Shown here in pieces: positions 17,236 to 24,569 of a stretch of DNA of 64,000 nt. The stretch is from positions 1-64,000 of the forward strand of contig NZ_LZJR01000153.1 in assembly GCF_001667925.1 (NCBI RefSeq), in the 5' to 3' direction. How positions within the stretch are numbered: the first letter of the stretch is position 1; each line of letters starts with the position of its first letter. The stretch is from Mycobacterium sp. E2479. GTDB lineage: Bacteria > Actinomycetota > Actinomycetes > Mycobacteriales > Mycobacteriaceae. Made by a program: the position numbers and the translations under genes. Under the pieces are notes generated by a model, which ran no database searches, was not told the origin of the DNA, and saw only the letters and a list, made by a program, of their open reading frames with translations.

Positions 17236-17643
17236 ATGTCCGCAATCACGATCGACCGCACCGGTACCCGGGACGGCTTGCTTCGCCTTGCCATGCGTGC
17301 CGACGCCGCCATCAGCGCGCTGGTCGGCCTGGCCGGTATCCCGGTGGCCGGCTGGCTCGCCGACCTCTCGGGCACCACGAAAGCGTTCGAGTACGGCATG
17401 GGCGCCTTCTTGATCACCTACGGCGCGGTGGTGTTCGGGCTGGCCGCCTTGCCGTCGGTACGGCGCGCCGGCATGGGCGTCATCATCGCGAACGTGACAT
17501 ACACGGTGGCCGCAATCGTGCTCGTGCTCGCCGACGTCTTCCCGTTGACGTCGACCGGCGTGGTGTTGAACCTAGCGGCCGGCGTTTACACGCTGGTGTT
17601 CGCCGAAGTGCAATACCAGGGATGGCGCCGCGCAAGGGCTTGA
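17236..17643 (+). CDS. Small four-helix integral membrane protein
   Basis: About 135 residues, counterpart of the conserved mycobacterial protein Rv2437. Four hydrophobic helices span roughly residues 24-45, 53-73, 80-103 and 109-130, with short loops and no catalytic motif. The ATG at 17236 follows a GAAAGGA ribosome binding site 5 nt upstream; the frame is open further upstream but without a better start. Function unknown. A strong hairpin follows the gene. Confidence 0.75.
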   Translation: MSAITIDRTGTRDGLLRLAMRADAAISALVGLAGIPVAGWLADLSGTTKAFEYGMGAFLITYGAVVFGLAALPSVRRAGMGVIIANVTYTVAAIVLVLADVFPLTSTGVVLNLAAGVYTLVFAEVQYQGWRRARA

Positions 17644-17655
17644 TCAACACGCTCA

Positions 17656-17684
17656 GGGCCCGCTCGGTGCGCCCGAGCGGGCCC
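17656..17684. terminator. Bidirectional hairpin between the membrane protein gene and nadE
   Basis: A perfect 12-bp GC-rich stem (17656-17667 with 17673-17684) with a 5-nt loop lies in the 54-bp gap between two convergent genes. Like many mycobacterial terminators it lacks a long T-run. It can fold in both transcripts. Confidence 0.8.
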
Positions 17685-17697
17685 GCGAGTGTGCGAA

Positions 17698-19740
17698 CTA
17701 GTCCTCCGGAATCTCGCGTTCGATCTCGTCGAGCCAGATGCGCGCCGACATATCGGACGGGGCGCGCCAATCCCCCCGCGGCGACAGCGAACCGCCGTGC
17801 GACACCTTGGGCCCGTTGGGCAGGGCGGACCGCTTGAACTGGCTGAACGAGTAGAACCGCTGCACGAACACCTGCAGCCAATGGCGAATTTCCTTCAGCG
17901 AGTACGACGGCCGTTTGTCCTCGGGGAAGCCGGGCGGCCAGATGCCCTGTTCGGGATCGCTCCACGCATGCCAGGCCAGGAAAGCGATTTTCGACGGCCG
18001 GAATCCGTAACGCAGCACATGGAACAGTGAAAAGTCCTGTAGTGCAAACGGGCCCACTTTCGCCTCGCTGCTCTGCAGCTCTTCCTCTTCGCCGCTGGGA
18101 ACCAGCTCCGGGGTGATCTCGGTGTCGAGCACCGACTGCAACACCTCGCTGACCTCCGGCTCGAACTGTTCCGACGAGATGACCCAGCGGATCAGGTGCT
18201 GGACAAGCGTTTTGGGTACGCCGCCATTGACGTTGTAGTGCGACATCTGGTCGCCGACACCGTATGTCGACCAGCCCAATCCGAGTTCGGACAGGTCTCC
18301 GGTGCCCAGCACGATCCCGCCTCGCTGGTTGGCCAGGCGGAACAAGTAGTCGGTGCGCAAACCGGCCTGAACGTTTTCGAAGGTGACGTCATAGACTTCC
18401 TCGCCTCGGGCGAACGGGTGATCCATCTCCTTGAGCATCAGTTCCGCGGTCTGGCGAATGTCGATCTCGGAGAACGTCACACCCAGCGTGCGGCACAGCT
18501 CGGCCGCGTTGCGTTTGGTGTGGTCGCCGGTCGCAAAGCCGGGCAGGGTGAACGCCAAGATGTCACTGCGTGGGCGTTGTTCGCGATCCATCGCGCGTGC
18601 GGCGACGATCAGCGCGTGCGTCGAGTCCAGCCCACCGGAAATCCCGATGACGACCTTGGGGAAATCCAGTGCGCGCAGCCGCTGTTCGAGACCGGCGACC
18701 TGGATGTTGTAGCCCTCGAAGCAGTCCTGTTCCAGCCGTTGCGGGTCGGCGGGAACGAAGGGGAATCGCTCGACCTCGCGACGCAACCCGATATCGCCGC
18801 CCGGAGGGTCCAGCCGGAACGGGATTCGCCGGTAGTCGTCCGTCGTCGTCCGATGGTGGCGGCGGTTGTCGTCGAACGTGCCCATCCGGAGCCGTTCCGA
18901 GCGAAGCAATTCGATATCGACGTCGGCGACGCTGCGCCGCTCTCCTTTCGGGAAGCGCTCGGACTGCGCCAGCATCACACCGTTCTCGAACACCATGGTC
19001 TGACCGTCCCAGGCCAGGTCGGTCGTCGATTCACCTTCCCCGGCAGCCGAATACACGTAAGCGGCCAGGCACCGCGACGAGGCCGAACGGGCCAGCAGGC
19101 AGCGGTCCTCGGCGCGACCGATCGTAATCGGACTGCCGGACAGGTTGGCCAGCACCGTCGCGCCTGCGAGCGCGGCCTCCGCGCTGGGCGGGATCGGCAC
19201 GAACATGTCCTCGCAAATTTCCACGTGCAGCACCAAACCGGGCACGTCGGAAGCCTCGAAAAGCAGGTCGGGGCCGAATGGCACCTCGAGGCCGGCGACG
19301 TGGATGCTCCCGCGCTCGTCGTCTCCTGGTGCGATCTGGCGGCGCTCGTAAAACTCCCGATAGGTGGGCAGGTAGGACTTCGGCGCCACCCCGAGCACCT
19401 CGCCGCGGTGGATGACGACGGCGGCGTTGTAGATCCGGTGCCGATGGCGCAACGGGGCACCGACCACCAGCACCGGCAACAAGTCGGCCGAGGCCGCGAC
19501 GATCTCCGCGACGGCCTTCTCGACATCGTCAAGCAACAGATCCTGCAGCACGATGTCTTCGATGGAATAGCCGGACAGCGTCAGTTCCGGAAAGACGGCG
19601 AGCGCAACGGCATCGTCATGGCATTCCCTGGCCATCCTCAGGACCGATTCGGCGTTCGCGGCCGGGTCGCCGATGACGGTGCGGTGCGTGCACGCGGCGA
19701 CGCGGGCAAAGCCCTGGCTGTAAGAGTTGTAAAAGTCCAT
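17698..19740 (-). CDS. nadE: Glutamine-dependent NAD+ synthetase NadE
   Basis: A 680-residue two-domain enzyme that amidates deamido-NAD with ammonia from glutamine. The N-terminal nitrilase-type glutaminase has Glu52 (FPELTLSGYS), a Lys in PKSYLPTYREF and the nucleophile Cys in EICEDMF. The C-terminal synthetase has the GISGGLDST ATP loop at about 365. Length and residues match Rv2438c (679 residues). The ATG at 19740 follows GGAAGGG. In M. tuberculosis the next gene upstream is proB; here four accessory genes intervene. Confidence 0.95.
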   Translation of the reverse strand: MDFYNSYSQGFARVAACTHRTVIGDPAANAESVLRMARECHDDAVALAVFPELTLSGYSIEDIVLQDLLLDDVEKAVAEIVAASADLLPVLVVGAPLRHRHRIYNAAVVIHRGEVLGVAPKSYLPTYREFYERRQIAPGDDERGSIHVAGLEVPFGPDLLFEASDVPGLVLHVEICEDMFVPIPPSAEAALAGATVLANLSGSPITIGRAEDRCLLARSASSRCLAAYVYSAAGEGESTTDLAWDGQTMVFENGVMLAQSERFPKGERRSVADVDIELLRSERLRMGTFDDNRRHHRTTTDDYRRIPFRLDPPGGDIGLRREVERFPFVPADPQRLEQDCFEGYNIQVAGLEQRLRALDFPKVVIGISGGLDSTHALIVAARAMDREQRPRSDILAFTLPGFATGDHTKRNAAELCRTLGVTFSEIDIRQTAELMLKEMDHPFARGEEVYDVTFENVQAGLRTDYLFRLANQRGGIVLGTGDLSELGLGWSTYGVGDQMSHYNVNGGVPKTLVQHLIRWVISSEQFEPEVSEVLQSVLDTEITPELVPSGEEEELQSSEAKVGPFALQDFSLFHVLRYGFRPSKIAFLAWHAWSDPEQGIWPPGFPEDKRPSYSLKEIRHWLQVFVQRFYSFSQFKRSALPNGPKVSHGGSLSPRGDWRAPSDMSARIWLDEIEREIPED

Positions 19741-19799
19741 CGCCCTTCCATTGTCGTCCCATGCGTGTCAACCGGGAGTCGGCGGGTATCCCCGACGCC

Positions 19800-20339
19800 A
19801 TGAGTGACACGGCTGTCTTAGTGGTCGACATGATGAACACATATCAGCATCCCGATGCTGAAGATCTAATACCCAATGTGGCGAAGATCATCGAGCCTTT
19901 GACCGATTTGGTTCGCCGGGCACGTGAAATCGACGACGTCGACCTGGTGTACGTCAACGACAACTATGGGGACTTCACCGCGCAGTTCTCCGACATCGTT
20001 CATGCCGCACGCGACGGGGCCCGGCCCGATCTGGTGAAGCCGATCCTGCCCACCGAGGACTGCCGCGTGATGACGAAAGTCCGGCACAGCGCGTTTTATG
20101 CCACGGCACTGGCATACCTGCTCAACCGGCTGGAAACGAAGCGGTTGATCATCACCGGTCAGGTCACCGAGCAATGCATCCTCTACACCGCCCTGGATGC
20201 CTACGTGCGGCACTTCCCCGTCGTGATCCCAACCGATGCCGTCGCACACATCGATGCCGACCTGGGCGCGGCGGCGTGCACGATGATGCGGCAAAACATG
20301 GCCGCGGAGCTCACCACCGCGGCGGACTGCCTGGGCTAA
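19800..20339 (+). CDS. Isochorismatase-family cysteine hydrolase
   Basis: A 179-residue isochorismatase-like hydrolase. The catalytic triad of the family is visible: Asp10 in VLVVDMMNTY, Lys in MTKVRHSAFYAT and the nucleophile Cys in TGQVTEQCILYTALDAY. Members include nicotinamidases, N-carbamoylsarcosine amidases and isochorismatases. Nicotinamidase metal ligands (DxHxxxH) are not seen, so PncA activity is unlikely. The ATG at 19800 gives the usual N-terminus. It stands divergently beside nadE with a 59-nt gap and is followed 18 nt later by a sirtuin. Substrate unknown. Confidence 0.8.
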   Translation: MSDTAVLVVDMMNTYQHPDAEDLIPNVAKIIEPLTDLVRRAREIDDVDLVYVNDNYGDFTAQFSDIVHAARDGARPDLVKPILPTEDCRVMTKVRHSAFYATALAYLLNRLETKRLIITGQVTEQCILYTALDAYVRHFPVVIPTDAVAHIDADLGAAACTMMRQNMAAELTTAADCLG

Positions 20340-20345
20340 ATCCCC

Positions 20346-20351
20346 TACGCT
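20346..20351 (+). promoter_or_regulatory. -10 element for a leaderless sirtuin transcript
   Basis: TACGCT fits the TANNNT consensus and ends exactly 6 nt before the GTG at 20358, the spacing of mycobacterial leaderless promoters. No ribosome binding site is present. Confidence 0.5.
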
Positions 20352-20357
20352 GGGTGC

Positions 20358-21206
20358 GTGACCGTCGGCTGCGCAGAATCGCCCGAACTGGTCACTCTGC
20401 TGGCCGGCCGTCGATTCGCGGTGCTGACGGGCGCGGGCATCTCCACCGATTCGGGCATTCCCGACTACCGGGGACCCGATTCACCTCCGAGCAATCCCAT
20501 GACGATCCGCCAGTTCACCAGCGATCCGACGTTTCGGCAGCGGTACTGGGCACGCAACCACGTCGGTTGGCGGCATATGGACGAGACGCCGCCCAACGCG
20601 GGCCACCGAGCACTCGCCGAGCTCGAGGCCGCATCGGTGGTCACCGGCGTGATCACACAGAATGTCGACCTGCTGCACACCAAGGCCGGCAGCCGAAATG
20701 TCATCAACCTGCACGGCACCTACGCGCAGGTGGCCTGCCTGAGCTGCGGAGCCACCATGACCCGTGCGGCATTGGCCGAACGGCTGGAGACGCTCAACCC
20801 CGGGTTCATCGAGCGCGCCGAAGCGATCGGCGGGCTGGCGGTGGCTCCCGACGCCGACGCCGTCGTCGCCGACACCGCGTCGTTCCGGTATCTGGGTTGC
20901 GACCATTGCGGCGGCATGCTCAAGCCGGACATCGTCTACTTCGGCGAAAGCGTCTCCAAAGATGTTGTGGCAGAATCGTTTAGGTTGGTGGAACAGGCCG
21001 ACGCGTTATTGGTCGCCGGCTCGTCGCTGACCGTGTTCTCCGGCTACCGGTTCGTCCGCCACGCCGCCGCGCTGGGCATGCCGATCGCCATCATCAACCG
21101 CGGCCAGACCCGCGGCGACGACCTGGCCACCGTCAAGGTCGACGGCGGGTGCTCGGAGTTGCTGACGCTGCTCGCCGACGAATTAGCGCCCCTGCCAACG
21201 CGTTAG
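20358..21206 (+). CDS. Sir2 family NAD-dependent protein deacylase
   Basis: A 282-residue sirtuin. Signatures: GAGISTDSGIPDYRG (NAD loop, about 24-38), TQNVDLLH, the catalytic His in NLHGTY, and a zinc site with CLSC and CDHC pairs. The protein ends with VAGSSLTVFSGYRF and a C-terminal NRG motif, the class II (SIRT4-like) pattern rather than the class III desuccinylase type of Rv1151c, since the YxxR acyl-pocket motif is not seen. The start is GTG, probably leaderless. Its stop overlaps the convergent P450 stop by 4 nt. Targets unknown. Confidence 0.88.
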   Translation: MTVGCAESPELVTLLAGRRFAVLTGAGISTDSGIPDYRGPDSPPSNPMTIRQFTSDPTFRQRYWARNHVGWRHMDETPPNAGHRALAELEAASVVTGVITQNVDLLHTKAGSRNVINLHGTYAQVACLSCGATMTRAALAERLETLNPGFIERAEAIGGLAVAPDADAVVADTASFRYLGCDHCGGMLKPDIVYFGESVSKDVVAESFRLVEQADALLVAGSSLTVFSGYRFVRHAAALGMPIAIINRGQTRGDDLATVKVDGGCSELLTLLADELAPLPTR

Positions 21207-22480
21207 AAACTACATGGCATGCTGCGGATGGCGTGCACGAAGTTACCGGCCAAGTAGCTGGGCTCGCCCGCCTGGACGTCCGGCAGCTGGCGAAACAGCT
21301 CACCGAATATCGCCCGCAGCTGGGCCCGGGCCACGTGCGCACCGAGGCAGAAGTGCAATCCGCCGCCGCCGAAGCCGACGTGCGGATTGGGGTCACGGTT
21401 CAAGTTCAAGCGTTCCGGGTGGTCGAATACCTCAGTGTCCCAGTTGCCCGATGGATAGAACATCACCACCTTCTCGCCGGCCTGGATCGTCTGCGCGCCC
21501 AGCTCGAAATCCGTTGCCGCCGTGCGACGGAAGGTCATGACCGGCGTCGCCCAGCGGATGAACTCCTCGATGGCCGTCCCGATCCGGTTGTCGAAATCCT
21601 CGAGTAGCCAGGCCTTCTCATCGGGAAAATCGGTGAGCGCCCTCAGCGTATGGCTGATGGTCTGCCGAGTGGTGTCGTTGCCCGCCACGGAGAGCAGGAC
21701 GAAGAACGCGGCCACCTCCGCGTCTTCCAGGCGGTCACCGTCGACCTCGGCGGTAACCAGGCTGCTGATCAGATCGTCGCCGGGGTGCTTCCGGCGTTCG
21801 GTGGCCAGGCTGCCGACGACTTGGTGCAGATACAGCTGGTTTTCCACCAGGACTTCCATCGCCGGGCGCCCGTTGAGGAATTCCGGGTCGGCCCAGGACA
21901 CCAGGGCATCGGTCGCGTGGGCCATACGCTCACGCTCGGATTCCGGAATCCCCATCATGTCCGACAGGGTGCGGATGGGCAGTTCCTTGGCGCAGCGGTC
22001 GACGAAATCCGCACCACTGCCGGCGGCCCGCAGTTCTTCGACGATGGCCTTGGCGTTGGCCTTGATCGAGTCTTCGATGCGGCGGACCTGCCGGGGGCTG
22101 AGCGCGGCGTGAGCAAGCTTGCGCAACTTGGTGTGTCGCGGAGGATCCATCGCCAGGAAGGACTGCGACGCCTCGAGCAGCTCCACCGGGATGCTCTCGA
22201 ACATCACGCCCCGGCCGGACATGAAGACCTCGTTGTTGCGGCTGACGGCGACGATGTCGGCGCGCCGGGTGACCGCCCAGAAGCCGGGGTCGGTCGGGTC
22301 CGGCATCAATGAGTCTTCGACCGGCGGATGCCAGCTCACCGGGCGTTCGGCCCGCAGCACGGCGAACGAGCGTTCCCGGTCCGCCGCGGTGGTGGACCAG
22401 AACACCCGCGAGGACAGATCGATCTCGTCGTAGGCACGGCCAGTCCTGTCGGTGCCAGATTTTCCCGTCATCACGGCCAT
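21203..22480 (-). CDS. Cytochrome P450
   Basis: A 425-residue soluble bacterial P450. The I-helix oxygen-binding motif is AGNDTTRQT, the K-helix ExxR is EEFIR, and the haem loop is FGGGGLHFCLGAH with the Cys ligand. Proximity to mycobacterial CYP124/CYP125/CYP189-like sequences is my impression only. The ATG at 22480 has GGAGG 6 nt upstream; codons upstream of it are in frame but unlikely. It is transcribed from a good promoter overlapping a palindromic operator shared with the divergent tetR. No ferredoxin gene is adjacent, so electrons must come from partners elsewhere. Substrate unknown, perhaps a lipid or steroid. Confidence 0.92.
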   Translation of the reverse strand: MAVMTGKSGTDRTGRAYDEIDLSSRVFWSTTAADRERSFAVLRAERPVSWHPPVEDSLMPDPTDPGFWAVTRRADIVAVSRNNEVFMSGRGVMFESIPVELLEASQSFLAMDPPRHTKLRKLAHAALSPRQVRRIEDSIKANAKAIVEELRAAGSGADFVDRCAKELPIRTLSDMMGIPESERERMAHATDALVSWADPEFLNGRPAMEVLVENQLYLHQVVGSLATERRKHPGDDLISSLVTAEVDGDRLEDAEVAAFFVLLSVAGNDTTRQTISHTLRALTDFPDEKAWLLEDFDNRIGTAIEEFIRWATPVMTFRRTAATDFELGAQTIQAGEKVVMFYPSGNWDTEVFDHPERLNLNRDPNPHVGFGGGGLHFCLGAHVARAQLRAIFGELFRQLPDVQAGEPSYLAGNFVHAIRSMPCSF

Positions 22481-22526
22481 GGTGATCCTCCGTCTCGTAT
22501 GACCCCGGTCACAGCTTCCCCGCGAC

Positions 22527-22554
22527 AATATGCCTAGACACTATGTCTAGTCAA
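22527..22554 (-). promoter_or_regulatory. SigA-type promoter of the P450 gene
   Basis: On the minus strand TTGACT (22549-22554) and CATATT (22527-22532) are separated by 16 bp, close to the vegetative consensus. Transcription would begin near 22520, about 40 nt before the P450 ATG. The spacer is filled by the TetR palindrome. Confidence 0.65.
22534..22550. promoter_or_regulatory. Palindromic TetR operator
   Basis: CTAGACA-CTA-TGTCTAG is a perfect 7-bp inverted repeat with a 3-bp centre. It lies between the divergent P450 and tetR genes and within the -35/-10 spacer of the P450 promoter. It is the expected type and place for autoregulation by the adjacent TetR. Confidence 0.7.
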
Positions 22555-22571
22555 TATGTCGACGGGTCGGT

Positions 22572-22577
22572 TATGCT
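22572..22577 (+). promoter_or_regulatory. -10 element for a leaderless tetR transcript
   Basis: TATGCT is followed after exactly 6 nt by the ATG at 22584. No Shine-Dalgarno sequence precedes the ATG. Confidence 0.5.
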
Positions 22578-22583
22578 CGGCGC

Positions 22584-23234
22584 ATGCCGTCGCTCACCCG
22601 CAAGCCGCAGGGGCACCGAGGTGCGGCGCGCGAGCAGCGCCGCGAACAGATGGAGCGCCGCCTGCTGGACGCCACCGAACGGCTGATGCGCGACGGCGCG
22701 AGCTTCACCGAACTGAGCGTGGACCGGCTCTCGGGCGAGGCCGGCATTTCCCGGGCCAGCTTCTACATCTACTTCGAGGACAAGGGTCATCTGCTGCGCC
22801 GGCTCGCCGGCCAGGTGTTCGGCGATCTGACCGACGGCGCGCGCAGCTGGTGGAGCGTGGCCGGCCGGCATGACCCGGACGACGTGCGAACGGCGATGAG
22901 CCGCGTCATCGCCACCTACCGGCGGCATCAGGCGGTGCTGGTCGCACTCAACGAAATGGCCGCCTACGACCCGCTGACGGGGCAAACGTATCGCGAACTG
23001 CTGACTGGGATCTCCGAGCAACTCACCCACGTCATCGAAGACGGCCAGGCCGATGGCGCGATCCGCCCCGAGCTGGCCCCGCTGACCACCGCCAGCGCGC
23101 TGACCTGGATGGTCGAACGGGCCTGCCAGCAGAACCTGCCGACGAAGCCATCCGACTACGACGCCGAGCTGGCCGCCACCCTGGCCGAAATCGTATGGGG
23201 TGCACTGTATCTCAAGCCGACCTCGGAGCGCTGA
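22584..23234 (+). CDS. TetR family transcriptional regulator
   Basis: A 216-residue regulator. The helix-turn-helix is at about 45-65 (SVDRLSGEAGISRASFYIYFEDKGHLLRRL shows the typical TetR recognition helix and the following YFxxKxxL). A helical ligand domain follows. A basic N-terminal extension (RKPQGHRGAAREQRREQ) may add DNA contacts. It is divergent from the P450 gene with a palindromic operator between them. It therefore probably represses the P450 and itself, released by a hydrophobic ligand that may be the P450 substrate. Confidence 0.88.
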   Translation: MPSLTRKPQGHRGAAREQRREQMERRLLDATERLMRDGASFTELSVDRLSGEAGISRASFYIYFEDKGHLLRRLAGQVFGDLTDGARSWWSVAGRHDPDDVRTAMSRVIATYRRHQAVLVALNEMAAYDPLTGQTYRELLTGISEQLTHVIEDGQADGAIRPELAPLTTASALTWMVERACQQNLPTKPSDYDAELAATLAEIVWGALYLKPTSER

Positions 23235-23279
23235 CCCGACTCATCTCGATGAGCCGACAGTCCGACCACGAGGTCAACC

Positions 23280-23313
23280 CCAAACGTGCTGGCGCATGCG
23301 CTAGCACGTTTGG
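23280..23313. terminator. 34-bp near-perfect palindrome after tetR
   Basis: The arms 23280-23290 and 23303-23313 pair perfectly, and the centre GCGCATGCGC is itself palindromic, leaving one mismatched pair in the whole 34 bp. It lies 45 nt after the tetR stop, between tetR and the convergent proB. A bidirectional terminator is the simplest reading. Confidence 0.6.
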
Positions 23314-23321
23314 AAAAGTCT

Positions 23322-23448
23322 ATTAGTCCCGAAGTGGCGCCCACGGATTAGTCGCGAAGTGGCGCCCACGGCTTAGTTCCAAAGTGACGCCCACGGCTTA
23401 TCCCGAAGTGGCGCCCACGGATCAGTCCCGAAGTGCCGCCGGCCACGG
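23322..23448. repeat. 25-bp tandem repeat (about five copies)
   Basis: The unit is close to ATTAGTCCCGAAGTGGCGCC plus CACGG. Copies begin at about 23322, 23347, 23372, 23397 (24 bp) and 23421 (28 bp, diverged). Every unit keeps the GAAGTGGCGCCCACGG core with single changes. The array fills the gap before the proB stop and is non-coding. It looks like a variable-number tandem repeat. Confidence 0.85.
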
Positions 23449-23465
23449 CGCACCAGGATCGTCCC

Positions 23466-24569
23466 TTACACCGCCACCAAGTCGTCGGCGTGCACCGCGG
23501 GCCTGCGCAGCTCGCCGGGCAGCTCAGAGGTTGAGCGGCCCATCATGGTGGTCAGTTCAGTCGCGTCGTAGGCGACCACGCCCCGGGCCACCATCACCGC
23601 GTCCGGGTCGCGCAGTTCGACGACATCACCGGCGTAGAACCGCCCGGCCACCGCGGTGATCCCGGCGGGCAGCAGCGAGCGACGCTGCCGCACTACCGCG
23701 CGCACGGCCCCCCCGTCCAGGGTCAGCGCGCCGGCCGCCTCAGCGGCGTAACGCACCCAGAACCGACGTGCAGACATCCGCACCGGGCGTGCGGCGAACA
23801 CCGTGCCGACCGAGGCGTCGGTGAGCGCGGTCGCGGCGTCGGCCGCAGCGGCCAGCAGCACCGGAACACCGGCGTCGGCGGCCAGCAGCGCCGAGGACAT
23901 TTTCGATGCCATTCCGCCGGTGCCCAAATCGCTTCCGGGTCCGGCGATTACGCCGATCAGATCCGCGGATCCCGCAACTTCTGCGATGAACCTCGCGCCG
24001 TCGGTCTTTCGCGGATCCGTGTCATAAAGCCCATCGATGTCGGACAGCAGCACCAACCCTTCGGCACCGACCAGGTGAGCCACCAGCGCCGAAAGCCGGT
24101 CGTTGTCGCCGAACCGGATCTCGTTGGTGGCCACAGTGTCGTTCTCGTTGACGATCGCCACCGCGTGCAGTGCGCGCAGCCGGTCCAGCGTGCGCTGGGC
24201 GTTGGTGTGCTGGGCCCGCATCGAGATATCGTGCGCACTCAGCAGCACCTGCCCTACCGTGCGGCCGTAGCGGGCGAACGCGGTGCTCCACGAATTCACC
24301 AGCGCCACCTGACCAACGCTGGCCGCAGCCTGTTTTGTCGCCAAATCCCTGGGACGGCGAGACAATCCGAGCGGCTCGATGCCAGCGGCGATGGCTCCGG
24401 ACGACACGATGACGACGTCGGTACCCGCCTTCATCCGCGCCTCGATCGCATCGGCCAGCCCGGCCAGTCGGCCCGCGTCGAACACCCCGGCCGGGGTGGT
24501 CAGCGCGTTGGTCCCGACCTTGACCACCAGGCTGCGAGCATTGCGGATGGCGTCGCGATTGGGGCTCAC
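23466..24569 (-). CDS. proB: Glutamate 5-kinase ProB
   Basis: A 367-residue enzyme that phosphorylates glutamate as the first step of proline synthesis, feeding ProA. The amino-acid kinase domain covers about 1-260 (VVKVGTNAL, SSGAIAAG, NENDTVATNEIRFGDNDRLSALVA, GTGGMASKMSSA). A PUA domain occupies the C-terminal third (DGGAVRAVVRQRRSLLPAGI). The GTG start overlaps the obg stop as GTGA, indicating coupling. The order obg-proB matches M. tuberculosis. Confidence 0.95.
   Translation of the reverse strand: MSPNRDAIRNARSLVVKVGTNALTTPAGVFDAGRLAGLADAIEARMKAGTDVVIVSSGAIAAGIEPLGLSRRPRDLATKQAAASVGQVALVNSWSTAFARYGRTVGQVLLSAHDISMRAQHTNAQRTLDRLRALHAVAIVNENDTVATNEIRFGDNDRLSALVAHLVGAEGLVLLSDIDGLYDTDPRKTDGARFIAEVAGSADLIGVIAGPGSDLGTGGMASKMSSALLAADAGVPVLLAAAADAATALTDASVGTVFAARPVRMSARRFWVRYAAEAAGALTLDGGAVRAVVRQRRSLLPAGITAVAGRFYAGDVVELRDPDAVMVARGVVAYDATELTTMMGRSTSELPGELRRPAVHADDLVAV

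Noticed and set aside
18196..19803. 535-codon plus-strand frame opposite nadE
   Set aside because: No motifs; nadE on the other strand has every catalytic residue.
23322..23448. CRISPR array
   Set aside because: The 25-bp units are directly contiguous with no unique spacers and no cas genes are near, so it is a tandem repeat.
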